Source: Pseudomonadota bacterium
GTDB lineage: Bacteria; Desulfobacterota; Desulfovibrionia; Desulfovibrionales; Desulfovibrionaceae
Assembly: GCA_018816865.1 (NCBI GenBank)
Contig: JAHIUW010000009.1
Location: 55,411 to 119,410 of the forward strand
DNA: 64,000 bases
Reading direction: 5' to 3'
A model generated the notes under the pieces. The model made no database searches, was not told the origin of the DNA, and was given only the letters and a program-made list of their open reading frames with translations. Both the position numbers and the translations under genes were made by a program. Position 1 is the stretch's first letter. Each line of letters begins with the position of its first letter. Shown here piece by piece: positions 52,655 to 61,198 of this stretch.

Positions 52655-53896
52655 ATGTCCATGAAACTGAGTTGGAGCATCCCTTTGTGGGTGGTGGTCG
52701 TGGCCACGCTCGTGTTGTGGGTGCTCGTGCCTTGGGCGTCGGGTGCCCGTCCAGGGGTCGGACCCACGGATGGCTGCGTCTCGTGCCATCCCGAATTGAA
52801 GCAGGAGATGGCCAGCGCCAATGCGCATGAGCCTTTTCGGAAGCAGAAGTGCGACGGCTGCCACACGGTGCATGCCTCCAAATATGGACATTTGCTCAAG
52901 GCGGAACCGCGCGAACTGTGCCTGAGCTGCCACAACGGCGGAGGGCGGGGTGCGGACGGTGTTGAACACCCTCCCTATGCCACGGGGGATTGTCTGAAAT
53001 GCCACGATCCGCATGCCTCGGGTCGTAAGCGGATGCTGCTGGCGGAACAGGACGCACTGTGCTTTGGCTGCCACGACAAGGATCGGATCGCCAAGGGGAA
53101 TCTGCATGCGCCGGTGCGCAAGGGGAGTTGTCTGAGCTGTCATCAGGCGCATACGTCGAAATACGCGGGAATGCTTGATAAACCGCGGGAAACACTGTGC
53201 AAGGGCTGTCATGCCGATGCGGGCGAAAAGAAGGGCGCGCATCGGGGCTACTCAGTCGCAGACACCGACTGCGTGTCCTGCCATAGCCCGCACAGTTCAC
53301 CGCGCAAGGCCTTGCTCATGGACGATCGTCACGAGCCTTTCGCGCGCGGCCAGTGCGGAGCCTGCCACAAACAGGCCTCCGGCGGCGGTGCGCTCAGGCA
53401 ACAGGGGGCGCAACTCTGTTTGCGCTGCCATGAGGGCGAGGCCGAGAGCTTCCGCAAGATCGTCAGTCATGCGGGGCAGGGTGTGTATTGCCTGAACTGT
53501 CACGGGCCGCATGCCTCGGAACGCGGCAAGCTCCGTCGTTCGGGCGAGGAGCGGATGTGTCTGGAGTGCCATAGCGACACGGCGGAGTTTGTGCGGGGAG
53601 CCAATGCAACGCATAAGCATCCGCTGGTGGCGGAGGGGCGCTGCACCAGCTGTCATACTCCCCACGGCTCGGACCAGCCTCACTTGTTCGACAAGGGAGA
53701 AGTGGGTGTCTGCACCAATTGCCATGAGCGGCATGCCGAGTTCACGCATCCCATTGGCGAAGACACGGTGGACCCGCGCTCCAAGCGCGATATCTCGTGC
53801 ATTACCTGCCACAATCTGATGGGCAGCCCCTATCCCTTTGCTCTGCGGTTCGACAGGAAGAAGGACCTGTGCCTGCAGTGCCACAAGGGATACTGA
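52655..53896 (+). CDS. 16-haem c-type cytochrome
   Basis: 413 residues from the ATG after GAGGAGGAC; the reading frame extends upstream inside the 26-haem gene but without a site. One N-terminal signal/anchor (about 6-30) and 16 CXXCH motifs in doubled units, as in the preceding gene. The C-terminus has CITCHNLMGSPYPFALRF. The two genes probably share an origin by unit duplication. Periplasmic electron transfer to the outer-membrane partner is inferred. Confidence 0.93.
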   Translation: MSMKLSWSIPLWVVVVATLVLWVLVPWASGARPGVGPTDGCVSCHPELKQEMASANAHEPFRKQKCDGCHTVHASKYGHLLKAEPRELCLSCHNGGGRGADGVEHPPYATGDCLKCHDPHASGRKRMLLAEQDALCFGCHDKDRIAKGNLHAPVRKGSCLSCHQAHTSKYAGMLDKPRETLCKGCHADAGEKKGAHRGYSVADTDCVSCHSPHSSPRKALLMDDRHEPFARGQCGACHKQASGGGALRQQGAQLCLRCHEGEAESFRKIVSHAGQGVYCLNCHGPHASERGKLRRSGEERMCLECHSDTAEFVRGANATHKHPLVAEGRCTSCHTPHGSDQPHLFDKGEVGVCTNCHERHAEFTHPIGEDTVDPRSKRDISCITCHNLMGSPYPFALRFDRKKDLCLQCHKGY

Positions 53897-53925
53897 TGCT
53901 GTCCCCCGCAGTGAGGATGGAACAT

Positions 53926-54825
53926 ATGCCAATGCGCATGATTACCCTGGTTTTGATTCTGGCGCTGGCCGCGCCCAGCTCCCTGCTGGCCCGCGGCTCC
54001 GCGCCCGAGCATCTGGTGTCCGTGGTCCGTTCCGCCGAAACCGGCGCCTTCGGGCTGTTGGGCGGCGTGTTCTACGATGAGGGCCGCAAGCGGCTGTACG
54101 TGGCCGATACCACCGGTGGCCGAATCCTGTCGTATGACGAGTCATTCGCCTATGTGTCGCAGTTCGACGGGGGCGGAAGGCTCAGTGCGCCTTCGGCTCT
54201 GGTGCGCGACGTTCAAGGCCGGTTCTATGTCATCCAGGCCGGGGAGAGCGTGGTGCTGGCCGTGGACATGCAGGGCAAGACCATGATCCCCCTGGATATG
54301 GGGAGCGTACGCGGAATCAATCCGGTGCACCCGGTGAACCTCGCCCTGGACGAGGACGACAACCTGTATGTGGCCGACGGGGCCAACCAGCGGGTGTTGG
54401 TGTTCGGGGCGGATCGGCTATATAGGCGCGCCATACCTGTGCCCGACGGGGAAGGGCTGCGTGACGTGAAGGTCACCGGGGGGCGTGTGTTCACGGTGAA
54501 CGCCCTCAAGGGAGGCGTGTGTGTCTATGATCTCTCGGGGCGGCTGGTGGCGCGGTTCGGAGAGCGTGGTCGGGGCACGGGGGAATTGGCTTTTCCCGTG
54601 AGCATTGCCGTGGCCTCCGGCGGTCAGATCCATGTCTTGGATCGGCACAGGTGCAAGGTCCTGGTGTTTTCGGCCCAGGGGACGTTCCTGCACGAGTTTT
54701 CCAGGGAGGGCTGGCGCGAGGGAAGGCTGCACTTTCCTTCCTATCTCTTCAGGAATCGCGCGGGTCAATTGTTCGTGGTGGACAGGCAGAATGAGCGGGT
54801 GAGTGTGTTTGAGCAGGAGCGGTAA
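53926..54825 (+). CDS. Exported NHL-repeat beta-propeller protein
   Basis: 299 residues from the ATG preceded by GAGG; an ATG at 53896 overlapping the previous stop is also possible and adds 10 residues. Signal peptide about 1-24 (SSLLARG). NHL repeats such as RLYVADTTGGRILSYD, NLYVADGANQRVLVFG and QLFVVDRQNERVSVFE give about six blades. It resembles the 41840 product, so propellers of the same kind bracket the gene run. The stop overlaps the next start (TAATG). Confidence 0.87.
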   Translation: MPMRMITLVLILALAAPSSLLARGSAPEHLVSVVRSAETGAFGLLGGVFYDEGRKRLYVADTTGGRILSYDESFAYVSQFDGGGRLSAPSALVRDVQGRFYVIQAGESVVLAVDMQGKTMIPLDMGSVRGINPVHPVNLALDEDDNLYVADGANQRVLVFGADRLYRRAIPVPDGEGLRDVKVTGGRVFTVNALKGGVCVYDLSGRLVARFGERGRGTGELAFPVSIAVASGGQIHVLDRHRCKVLVFSAQGTFLHEFSREGWREGRLHFPSYLFRNRAGQLFVVDRQNERVSVFEQER

Positions 54826-55967
54826 TGCGCAGGCCCAGGTGCAAAGCAACGGCAGCATGGTGGCTGGCCTGTGTGGCTGGCCTGTGGCTGTTGGTTTTTG
54901 CACCGGGACTTGGGGCTCGGGTGTCCGGGCCGTGCTCCGACTGCCATACCATGCACAACAGCCAGGGCGCGGCCCCCATGGCCTATGGATTCACGGGCAG
55001 CGGCTATGAGGCCAAGGCCGACCCGAACGCCAATCTGCTGGTCACGGACTGCCTGGGCTGTCATTCGGCTTTGGATGGCAGCACCTGGCGGGACGCGACC
55101 ACGGGTGCACCCATTGTGCTTAATACCTCGGAGCCGGATTACGGGGCCTCGTCGGACGGCGGAGCCACGCATCAGGGCTTGGCCGCAGGGAATTTCTATT
55201 GGGCGGGCCAGGACGACGCCAATGGCCACAACGTCATGGGCTCCGACGCCTCGCTGAGCATGGCCCCCGGCAATACGGTGGGCTGCGGAGGGGACTCCTG
55301 CCACAGTAATCTTGATCGGCCGTACACGGGATCGGGGTTCCTCAATGGCCGGGCGGCCTGCTCCGGTTGCCATATGGTCTCCGGTAGCCTGTCGCCCTCG
55401 GTGACGGGCTGGCACCACAAGGACGACTCGGGGCCGGTGGTGAACAGTGCCGAGCAGGGCTGGTACCGTTTTCTCGCCGGGCACGAAACCGGCGACGGGT
55501 ATGGGGTGTCGGGGCTTGAGGATGATGACTGGGAGCGCACGACTTCTTCCTCGGACCACAACGAGTACCTGGGCAGCAGCGGAGACAAAACGGACACCCA
55601 GGCCATGGCCCGGGAGGGCAACACCATGAGCGGTTTCTGCGCCGGATGCCATGGCAATTTCCATGAGCAGAACACCTCCGGGGCAGGTGGCTCACCCTGG
55701 ATACGTCATCCTTCGGATGCGGTGATCCCGGCCGGGGGCGAGTACGCTGCGTTCATCGTCTATGATCCTCTGGTGCCGGTGGCTCGGGCGGGCTTGGGTG
55801 GCGCGGCCAGCCCGACGGTGAATCCCGGTTCGGACATGGTGATGTGTCTGTCTTGCCACCGGGCGCATGCCAGCCCCTACTACAAGATGATGCGCTGGGA
55901 CTACCGCAGCGGTGACCTTGCAACGTCGCTGTCGGGGTGCGGTGTATGTCATACCAGAAAGAATTGA
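54825..55967 (+). CDS. OmcS-like multihaem cytochrome (second copy)
   Basis: 380 residues. Signal peptide about 8-31. Six CXXCH motifs plus one Cys-x4-Cys-His (CGGDSCH) give seven possible haems. Order: CSDCHTMHNSQ, CLGCH, CGGDSCH, CSGCH, CAGCHGNFH followed by WIRHP, CLSCHRAHAS and CGVCH. CHTMHNS and CHRAHAS match what I recall of Geobacter OmcS more closely than in the 40703 paralogue. It is predicted to be a secreted filament subunit or cap. Confidence 0.87.
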   Translation: MRRPRCKATAAWWLACVAGLWLLVFAPGLGARVSGPCSDCHTMHNSQGAAPMAYGFTGSGYEAKADPNANLLVTDCLGCHSALDGSTWRDATTGAPIVLNTSEPDYGASSDGGATHQGLAAGNFYWAGQDDANGHNVMGSDASLSMAPGNTVGCGGDSCHSNLDRPYTGSGFLNGRAACSGCHMVSGSLSPSVTGWHHKDDSGPVVNSAEQGWYRFLAGHETGDGYGVSGLEDDDWERTTSSSDHNEYLGSSGDKTDTQAMAREGNTMSGFCAGCHGNFHEQNTSGAGGSPWIRHPSDAVIPAGGEYAAFIVYDPLVPVARAGLGGAASPTVNPGSDMVMCLSCHRAHASPYYKMMRWDYRSGDLATSLSGCGVCHTRKN

Positions 55968-55978
55968 GAGGAGGACGG

Positions 55979-57142
55979 ATGCGCGTGGGATGGATCTGGC
56001 TGGTGGCCACAGGGCTGTGCACCCTTGCGGCGGTCGCCTGGGCAGGGCCTTATATGGATTCGGCCCACGGCGATGCGAACTACGGGGTGCTGCGCTCCGA
56101 GGTCACGCAGTACACGCGCGGGAACTGCGCCCATTGCCACGAGCAGCACTCCAGCATCGACGGCAGCGAGCCAAGCCCCTCGGGCGGTCCGGATGCCTAC
56201 CTGCTTTACGACACCAATCACGTCAGCCAGACCGAAAACTTCTGCTTCACCTGCCATACGGGTTCGGGCGGCAACCAGGTGGGGGGCATCGCCATCAACC
56301 GCAGCTACACGTATAATTTCGGTGGTAATTCCACTCCAGGCACCTACGACCCGGACATCGCGGCGGCCTTTTCGCACACCTCGTCCGGCTCGTCGCACCA
56401 TCTGGACAGCATTGTCAGCCAGGTGCTTGGCAAGACCATGTATGACGCGCAGAACAACCCCTGGTCCTTGCCCGCGGACATCAATCCCTGCGACGCCTGC
56501 CACAATCCGCATCTGGTGAAACGCAACTATCCGGTGTCCATCTCGGCTGGTCTCTTGGGGACGGCAGTGACCCGGCCTTCGGACCCGGATAACCTGTGGG
56601 GGGATGACAGTTCGGAGCGGGCCAGCGCTGTGGGCTGGTATCAGGCACCCTACTGGTATGGCCGGACAGACAGGTTCGAGCCAGCCAACAACAGCGTGCA
56701 GGATGGCAGCAATCTGCCCGACTATAACCGGCTGTGCACCGATTGCCACAACGACTACAACACCATCTACAGTCAGAATCCCATGCTGCCCAACGGCCCC
56801 AGGAATCTGCGCAAGATCAATTGGACCGCCGCGACAGGCTCGGTGACCCCCGACGCCCACGGGGTCTATGACGGTTCGGCAGGCAGGCTGCAAATGCCTT
56901 ACTCCGTGGTGAGTGGCAACAACGTCATCCTGGGGTGTCTGGATTGCCATGAGCCCCATGGTACGCCCATCAATATCTATCTGCTGCGGTCCTCGGTCAA
57001 CGGCAAGAACGTCGAGGTCACCTCGACGAGCGATGCGGCCTGGCTCAGCTTTTGCCAGAATTCATGCCACGGCAAAAAGCATGACTGGAAGGTGGGCTGT
57101 GCCGGGTGCCATTACCATGGCGCGTCGCGGGGTGGTTTTTAG
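55979..57142 (+). CDS. Heptahaem c-type cytochrome
   Basis: 387 residues from the ATG after GAGAGGAGG. Signal peptide about 1-20 (AVAWA). Six CXXCH motifs (CAHCH, CFTCH, CDACH, CTDCH, CLDCH, CAGCH) plus one Cys-x3-Cys-His (CQNSCH). The large Gly/Asn/Ser-rich spacers resemble extracellular cytochromes more than periplasmic ones. It is the last gene of the run and is followed by an intergenic repeat with a terminator. It may interact with the OmcS-like protein. Confidence 0.9.
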   Translation: MRVGWIWLVATGLCTLAAVAWAGPYMDSAHGDANYGVLRSEVTQYTRGNCAHCHEQHSSIDGSEPSPSGGPDAYLLYDTNHVSQTENFCFTCHTGSGGNQVGGIAINRSYTYNFGGNSTPGTYDPDIAAAFSHTSSGSSHHLDSIVSQVLGKTMYDAQNNPWSLPADINPCDACHNPHLVKRNYPVSISAGLLGTAVTRPSDPDNLWGDDSSERASAVGWYQAPYWYGRTDRFEPANNSVQDGSNLPDYNRLCTDCHNDYNTIYSQNPMLPNGPRNLRKINWTAATGSVTPDAHGVYDGSAGRLQMPYSVVSGNNVILGCLDCHEPHGTPINIYLLRSSVNGKNVEVTSTSDAAWLSFCQNSCHGKKHDWKVGCAGCHYHGASRGGF

Positions 57143-57177
57143 CGGGGGGGGGGTACACCCGCATCCGCACCGGCGAA

Positions 57178-57255
57178 CACGGGCAGGACGCCAGCCAGCT
57201 GATAAACGTTGCATTCAAGAATATGGAAAGCCCCTGCGAGAGCGGGGGCTTTTTT
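57178..57255. repeat. Intergenic repeat copy A with terminator
   Basis: Its first 24 bases (57178-57201) are identical to 58480-58503. It ends with the hairpin GCCCCTGC-GAGA-GCGGGGGC followed by T6. It terminates the cytochrome run and sits on one side of the FkbM gene. Confidence 0.75.
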
Positions 57256-57400
57256 GTGGGTGGGGAAGCGGGGGTGCAGGATGGGCCTTTTGGGGGCACT
57301 CCGCCCAAGGCAAAGGGCTCGGGCAGGGGAGGGGGGTTTGCCCTGTTTCTCCATGGAAATTGATTGGTTTGAAGTCGCTGCCGGTGCTAAGGGTTGTTGT

Positions 57401-58225
57401 TCAATGTTGCAAGGCTGTGATCCAGTTATTGTAGAGGGTCTTGATGTCTTCGTCGATTTCACGTGGGGCAAAGAGCCAATCCCTGAGGATGTATTTCCTG
57501 TCGCCGATGATTTTTGTCCTAGGCTCCCATGTTTCATCCATGTCTTCTGAAAGCATGTAGTATTCATACTTGTGCTTTTCCATGACTTCCATGAGTGGTT
57601 CTTCTGTAATTCCATACAGGACCTCACAGATAATCCAAGGCCTGTGCTTTTCTATGAGTGCCTCAGCACCTTTTAAAACGGCAGGCTCATTGGTCTCTGT
57701 GTCGATCTTGATGACGGAGATGTTGCCCTCATGTTTTTCGAAGTAGGTATCGAGAGAGACGATATCGACCTTGACCTGTCCCAGTTCCTCCCTGAACCCT
57801 TTGACCAGTGAATTTGATGTGTCGGCCTTTGCGGAAAGGTAGAGAATACCTTCTTCGTCTTTATCTGCAACTGCTTTGCCGACGATGCGGAATGGAAGTT
57901 GATTGGTCTTGATGAGCTTCAATCCGATTTTGACAAGCAGTGGATGCGGCTCAAAAGCGATGATTTCCGGCTCGAGTCCGAATACGGCACGGGCCACAAG
58001 AGGGTAGATGAAGATGTTCGCGCCCACATCAACGAATTGAACTGTACTTCCGTGATATTCCATAAGCGCCATGATCGCCGCGAGGGTGGGGCGCTCGTAG
58101 GATTGAATCCCTCCTTCACTGATGACCTTTGCAATCCACGCCCCTGTTGCCGGGCCGAAGTTTAATTTTGAATTGTGCGGGGTGATGTGCGCCGGAACAG
58201 GGATACCAACAATGTTTTCTTTCAT
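57401..58225 (-). CDS. FkbM-family methyltransferase
   Basis: 274 residues from the ATG; GGAG lies before it. The FkbM/SAM-binding block VDVGANIFIYPLVA is at about residues 62-75, followed by IAFEPHPLL and the C-terminal IKIDTETNEPAVLKGA, all typical of the Methyltransf_21 class. The usual GxNxG loop reads VGANIF here. These enzymes O-methylate sugars or small molecules. The gene is clearly more AT-rich than its neighbours and lies between two copies of an intergenic repeat, so transfer is likely. Confidence 0.85.
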   Translation of the reverse strand: MKENIVGIPVPAHITPHNSKLNFGPATGAWIAKVISEGGIQSYERPTLAAIMALMEYHGSTVQFVDVGANIFIYPLVARAVFGLEPEIIAFEPHPLLVKIGLKLIKTNQLPFRIVGKAVADKDEEGILYLSAKADTSNSLVKGFREELGQVKVDIVSLDTYFEKHEGNISVIKIDTETNEPAVLKGAEALIEKHRPWIICEVLYGITEEPLMEVMEKHKYEYYMLSEDMDETWEPRTKIIGDRKYILRDWLFAPREIDEDIKTLYNNWITALQH

Positions 58226-58479
58226 TTTCAATAGCTCTCCAGCAAAGAATTTTTCAGAGAGATGAGTCGGGCTGCAATTGATTGGCTGATTGTAAAGCTT
58301 CTATGGCTGCACAATTGTCGAGATCATTGTTCTATCTTCATGGCCTGTTCTCGGTAAAAATGTTCTATGGCTTCGATTGTTAACTCCAGTTGTGGAAAAA
58401 GTCGAGCTCATTGTCTTTTTAGTGCAATGGTTACAGCCTCTGGCATACTTCGTGATGTTGTCAGATCAACATTGGCGGG
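58226..58479. other. AT-rich stretch without visible gene
   Basis: 254 bases upstream of the FkbM gene, likely its promoter region. Nothing else is recognisable; no short frame has a credible site. Confidence 0.4.
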
Positions 58480-58565
58480 CACGGGCAGGACGCCAGCCAG
58501 CTGTCAGTCGTTGCTGTTGAGAATATGAAGATAGAATGCCTCTGCGAGAACGGGGGCTTTTCGTT
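58480..58565. repeat. Intergenic repeat copy B
   Basis: Starts with the same 24 bases as copy A and keeps GAATATG and CTGCGAGAACGGGGGCTTTT in the same order, though the stem is damaged. Downstream, 58566-58859 has no visible gene; TGAGTATGGA-type remnants there recur after copy C near 61050. Confidence 0.75.
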
Positions 58566-58859
58566 TGTGTGGCAGGGGGAGAGGCTGAGTATGGAAGAGG
58601 CACTGCATAAAACGAACGCAAAAATGAAGGGGCTGTCCCCTTTTCTTCATTGTGTTGCCCCCATTTCTTTTGCTGGTGAAAACCGGGTACAATAAGGGAC
58701 TCGCGGTGCAAATCCTGGGGGTTCCCAAGGCGATATCGTGGCGCAGGATCACGTCTTGCGGATTGGTGCAGCTCAGCTATATTCAACCCGCATGGCCTGA
58801 GAATTGCCCAGAATTCAAGGAACAATCTCTTAAGTTTTCTTTGAGGGGAATTGAACCTT

Positions 58860-60248
58860 ATGAATTTCAATTGGCTGTTTGTTTACCTTCTGCCCACCCT
58901 CGGGTTTATTCTGGCCGTGTTGTTGTTGTCCCACATCCTGAGGGAACGGAGATCGCCGACCAGCACCCTTGCCTGGCTGATGGCCATCATTTTCATCCCC
59001 TATGCGGGGGTGCCGCTGTATCTGATTTTCGGCGGGCGTAAAATGCTTCGCAAGGCTGATGCGAAACGGGAACTATCATCGGCCACGTCTGATGACTATG
59101 GCGTTGCGCACCCCAACGGGATGAGCCTGTTCGCGCCCCGCGAGGGGATATTCCCCGCCTTGGCCCACAACCAAGTCATCCTCCTGCCGAGCGGTGAACA
59201 GGCCTTCCGGTCGATATTGGAGCTCATTGCCCAGGCCCGGCACTCCGTCTTGATCGCGACATTTATTCTGGGAAAGGATGAAACCGGCAGCGCCATCATC
59301 AACGCCCTTGCGCAGAAGGCCAGAGATGGCCTTGACGTCTGCCTGCTGCTGGACGCCCTGGGATCAGTGAGAATCTCCAGAGGGTATCTGTCGCCGCTGA
59401 TAGAGGCCGGCGGCAGAGTGGCCTATTTCATGCCGATGATTCATTGGCCTTTCCGTGGGCGGGCCAATCTGCGCAATCATCGCAAGATGGTCATCTGTGA
59501 CCATCAGAAGGCAATCATCGGGGGCATGAACCTCGCCTCGGAATACATGGGCCCGCAAGACTCCGCCGACCGCTGGCGGGACCTCTCCTTGCAGGTCGAA
59601 GGTCCCGTGATTGATCATCTGCTCCATGTGTTCCGGTCTGACTGGGAATTTGCAAGCAAGACCTCGATCAATGAGCACCCCACGGTTCCCCCGGCGCGAC
59701 AAGCGCAGGCCAATGGCGTCACCCAGTTGGTTGCAAGCGGTCCGGATGTTCGCAACGATTCCTTGCGAAATGCGATCCTCACACAGATTTTCAGGGCAAA
59801 ACAGCGTGTCTGGGTGGTGACGCCGTACTTCGTGCCGGATGAACTGATGCTGGAGGCGTTGTGTATCGCTGTTGATCGCAAGGTGGATGTGACCCTCATC
59901 ATTCCCAAAAAATCAAACCACCGTTTTGCGGATCTGGTACGGGAAGGCTATCTGTCGCGGCTGCAGGAGGCCGGGGCCAAGGTGAATCTCTACGAGCCCA
60001 GCATGCTCCACGCGAAAGCGATCCTGGTCGACGACACCTTGGCAATGATAGGCTCGGCAAACATGGACATGCGCAGCATGCTGCTGAACTATGAGATCGC
60101 TTTGTGCCTGTATGATGCTGATCAGATCAAAGGGCTCGAATCCTGGATGCTGGAGTTGAACGCGGATTGCTCACCCCGAAAACGACTGGCAACGCACACG
60201 TTTGGGATCATTGAGGGCGTGGGCAGGCTGTTCTCGCCATTGCTGTAA
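58860..60248 (+). CDS. cls: Cardiolipin synthase
   Basis: 462 residues from the ATG 11 nt after GAGGGG; a TTG three codons earlier is too close to that site. Two N-terminal membrane segments (about 5-25 and 35-55), then two phospholipase D domains: HRKMVICDHQKAIIGGMN (about 205) and HAKAILVDDTLAMIGSANMD (about 385), both complete HKD motifs. It joins two phosphatidylglycerols (or PG plus another donor) into cardiolipin at the inner membrane. Length and layout match bacterial ClsA-type enzymes. Confidence 0.95.
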   Translation: MNFNWLFVYLLPTLGFILAVLLLSHILRERRSPTSTLAWLMAIIFIPYAGVPLYLIFGGRKMLRKADAKRELSSATSDDYGVAHPNGMSLFAPREGIFPALAHNQVILLPSGEQAFRSILELIAQARHSVLIATFILGKDETGSAIINALAQKARDGLDVCLLLDALGSVRISRGYLSPLIEAGGRVAYFMPMIHWPFRGRANLRNHRKMVICDHQKAIIGGMNLASEYMGPQDSADRWRDLSLQVEGPVIDHLLHVFRSDWEFASKTSINEHPTVPPARQAQANGVTQLVASGPDVRNDSLRNAILTQIFRAKQRVWVVTPYFVPDELMLEALCIAVDRKVDVTLIIPKKSNHRFADLVREGYLSRLQEAGAKVNLYEPSMLHAKAILVDDTLAMIGSANMDMRSMLLNYEIALCLYDADQIKGLESWMLELNADCSPRKRLATHTFGIIEGVGRLFSPLL

Positions 60249-60341
60249 GGGCGTCGATCCGTGTGCGGCGTTGCAGGCTTGGGCCTTGGCGCGGAGTTCT
60301 TTTCCCGGTGGAGTTGCCAGCACGATGAAAAACGAGGTGCG

Positions 60342-60857
60342 ATGATGAATATGAATATGCTCAATGGTCTGATCGGTCTGTTGATGTTGACGCTGGGGCG
60401 CAAACTGTTCTGGCTGTTTGTGGGCGGCGTGGGCTTTGTGGCCGGGTTACAGGTGGCGCAACAGTACTTCGGGCTCCAGCCCGAGTGGGTTCTCTGGGCC
60501 GTGGCCTTGGCGTTTGGATTGATCGGCGCTCTTTTGGCCGTCTTTTTTCAGACCATTGCCATCGTCCTGGGCGGTTTTGCCGCCGGGAGCACCATTGCCG
60601 CGTATCTCATGGTCCTGATGGGAGTTGCCGTCACGCCGTTGTTCATTGCCGCCGGGGGCATCATCGGGGCGATTTTGTTGTATGTGATATTTGACTGGGC
60701 GCTCATCGGGCTTTCTTCGCTGGCTGGTGCCACGCTCATCGTGCAGGCCGTGGATTTCGATCCCCAGTTCGGGATGGTCGTCTATGTGTGCTTGGTCGTT
60801 GTGGGGGTCGTGTTCCAGGCGTCTTTGCTGCGCAGGCAAGGCGTGAAAGCGAAATAG
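60342..60857 (+). CDS. Small multi-span membrane protein (DUF4203/TMEM198-like)
   Basis: 171 residues from the ATG after GAGGTG; the frame opens upstream but without a site. Six or seven hydrophobic segments with Gly-rich loops (FVGGVGFVAGLQVAQQYFG, GGFAAGSTIAAYL, AAGGIIGAILLY) and a short basic cytoplasmic tail. The glycine-rich repeat resembles DUF4203/TMEM198-type proteins. No transport motif or Cys pair seen. Function unknown. Confidence 0.7.
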   Translation: MMNMNMLNGLIGLLMLTLGRKLFWLFVGGVGFVAGLQVAQQYFGLQPEWVLWAVALAFGLIGALLAVFFQTIAIVLGGFAAGSTIAAYLMVLMGVAVTPLFIAAGGIIGAILLYVIFDWALIGLSSLAGATLIVQAVDFDPQFGMVVYVCLVVVGVVFQASLLRRQGVKAK

Positions 60858-60990
60858 TGCCGTCGGCTATTGCCCGGAATCACGTCCCATGGACCTCGGG
60901 CCATGGTCAGTGAAAGCGTCTTTGCATTCTGGCCGAGTCGGCATTGTTTTGAATCGGAAATTCGGAAAGAGACACAAAAGCCCTGGCCAA

Positions 60991-61020
60991 AAAGGCCCCT
61001 GCGAGAGCGGGGGTCTTTTT
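60991..61020. terminator. Terminator within intergenic repeat copy C
   Basis: A stem with GCCCCTGC-GAGA-GCGGGGGTC and TTTTT. Its loop and arms match copies A and B. The rest of 60858-61198 has no visible gene; the part after it shares TTGAGTATG remnants with the area after copy B. Confidence 0.7.
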
Positions 61021-61198
61021 GGGTTGTGGCGCAGAGGAAGATGGGAGATGTTGAGTATGCAGGCGGTGCCGTATCGAACAAAGAAGTGGAGCTACAAAAC
61101 TGGACCACAATTTTCTTTAAGTCTCGATTTTTTTGAAACTATTCTCGGTACCGATGCGTCATAGAGGAAACAACTTTTTACCCGTGAGTCATACAGAC

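Noticed and set aside
58466..58870. Minus-strand open frame of 134 codons
   Set aside because: Covers the intergenic repeat and a spacer; no ribosome-binding site and no family.
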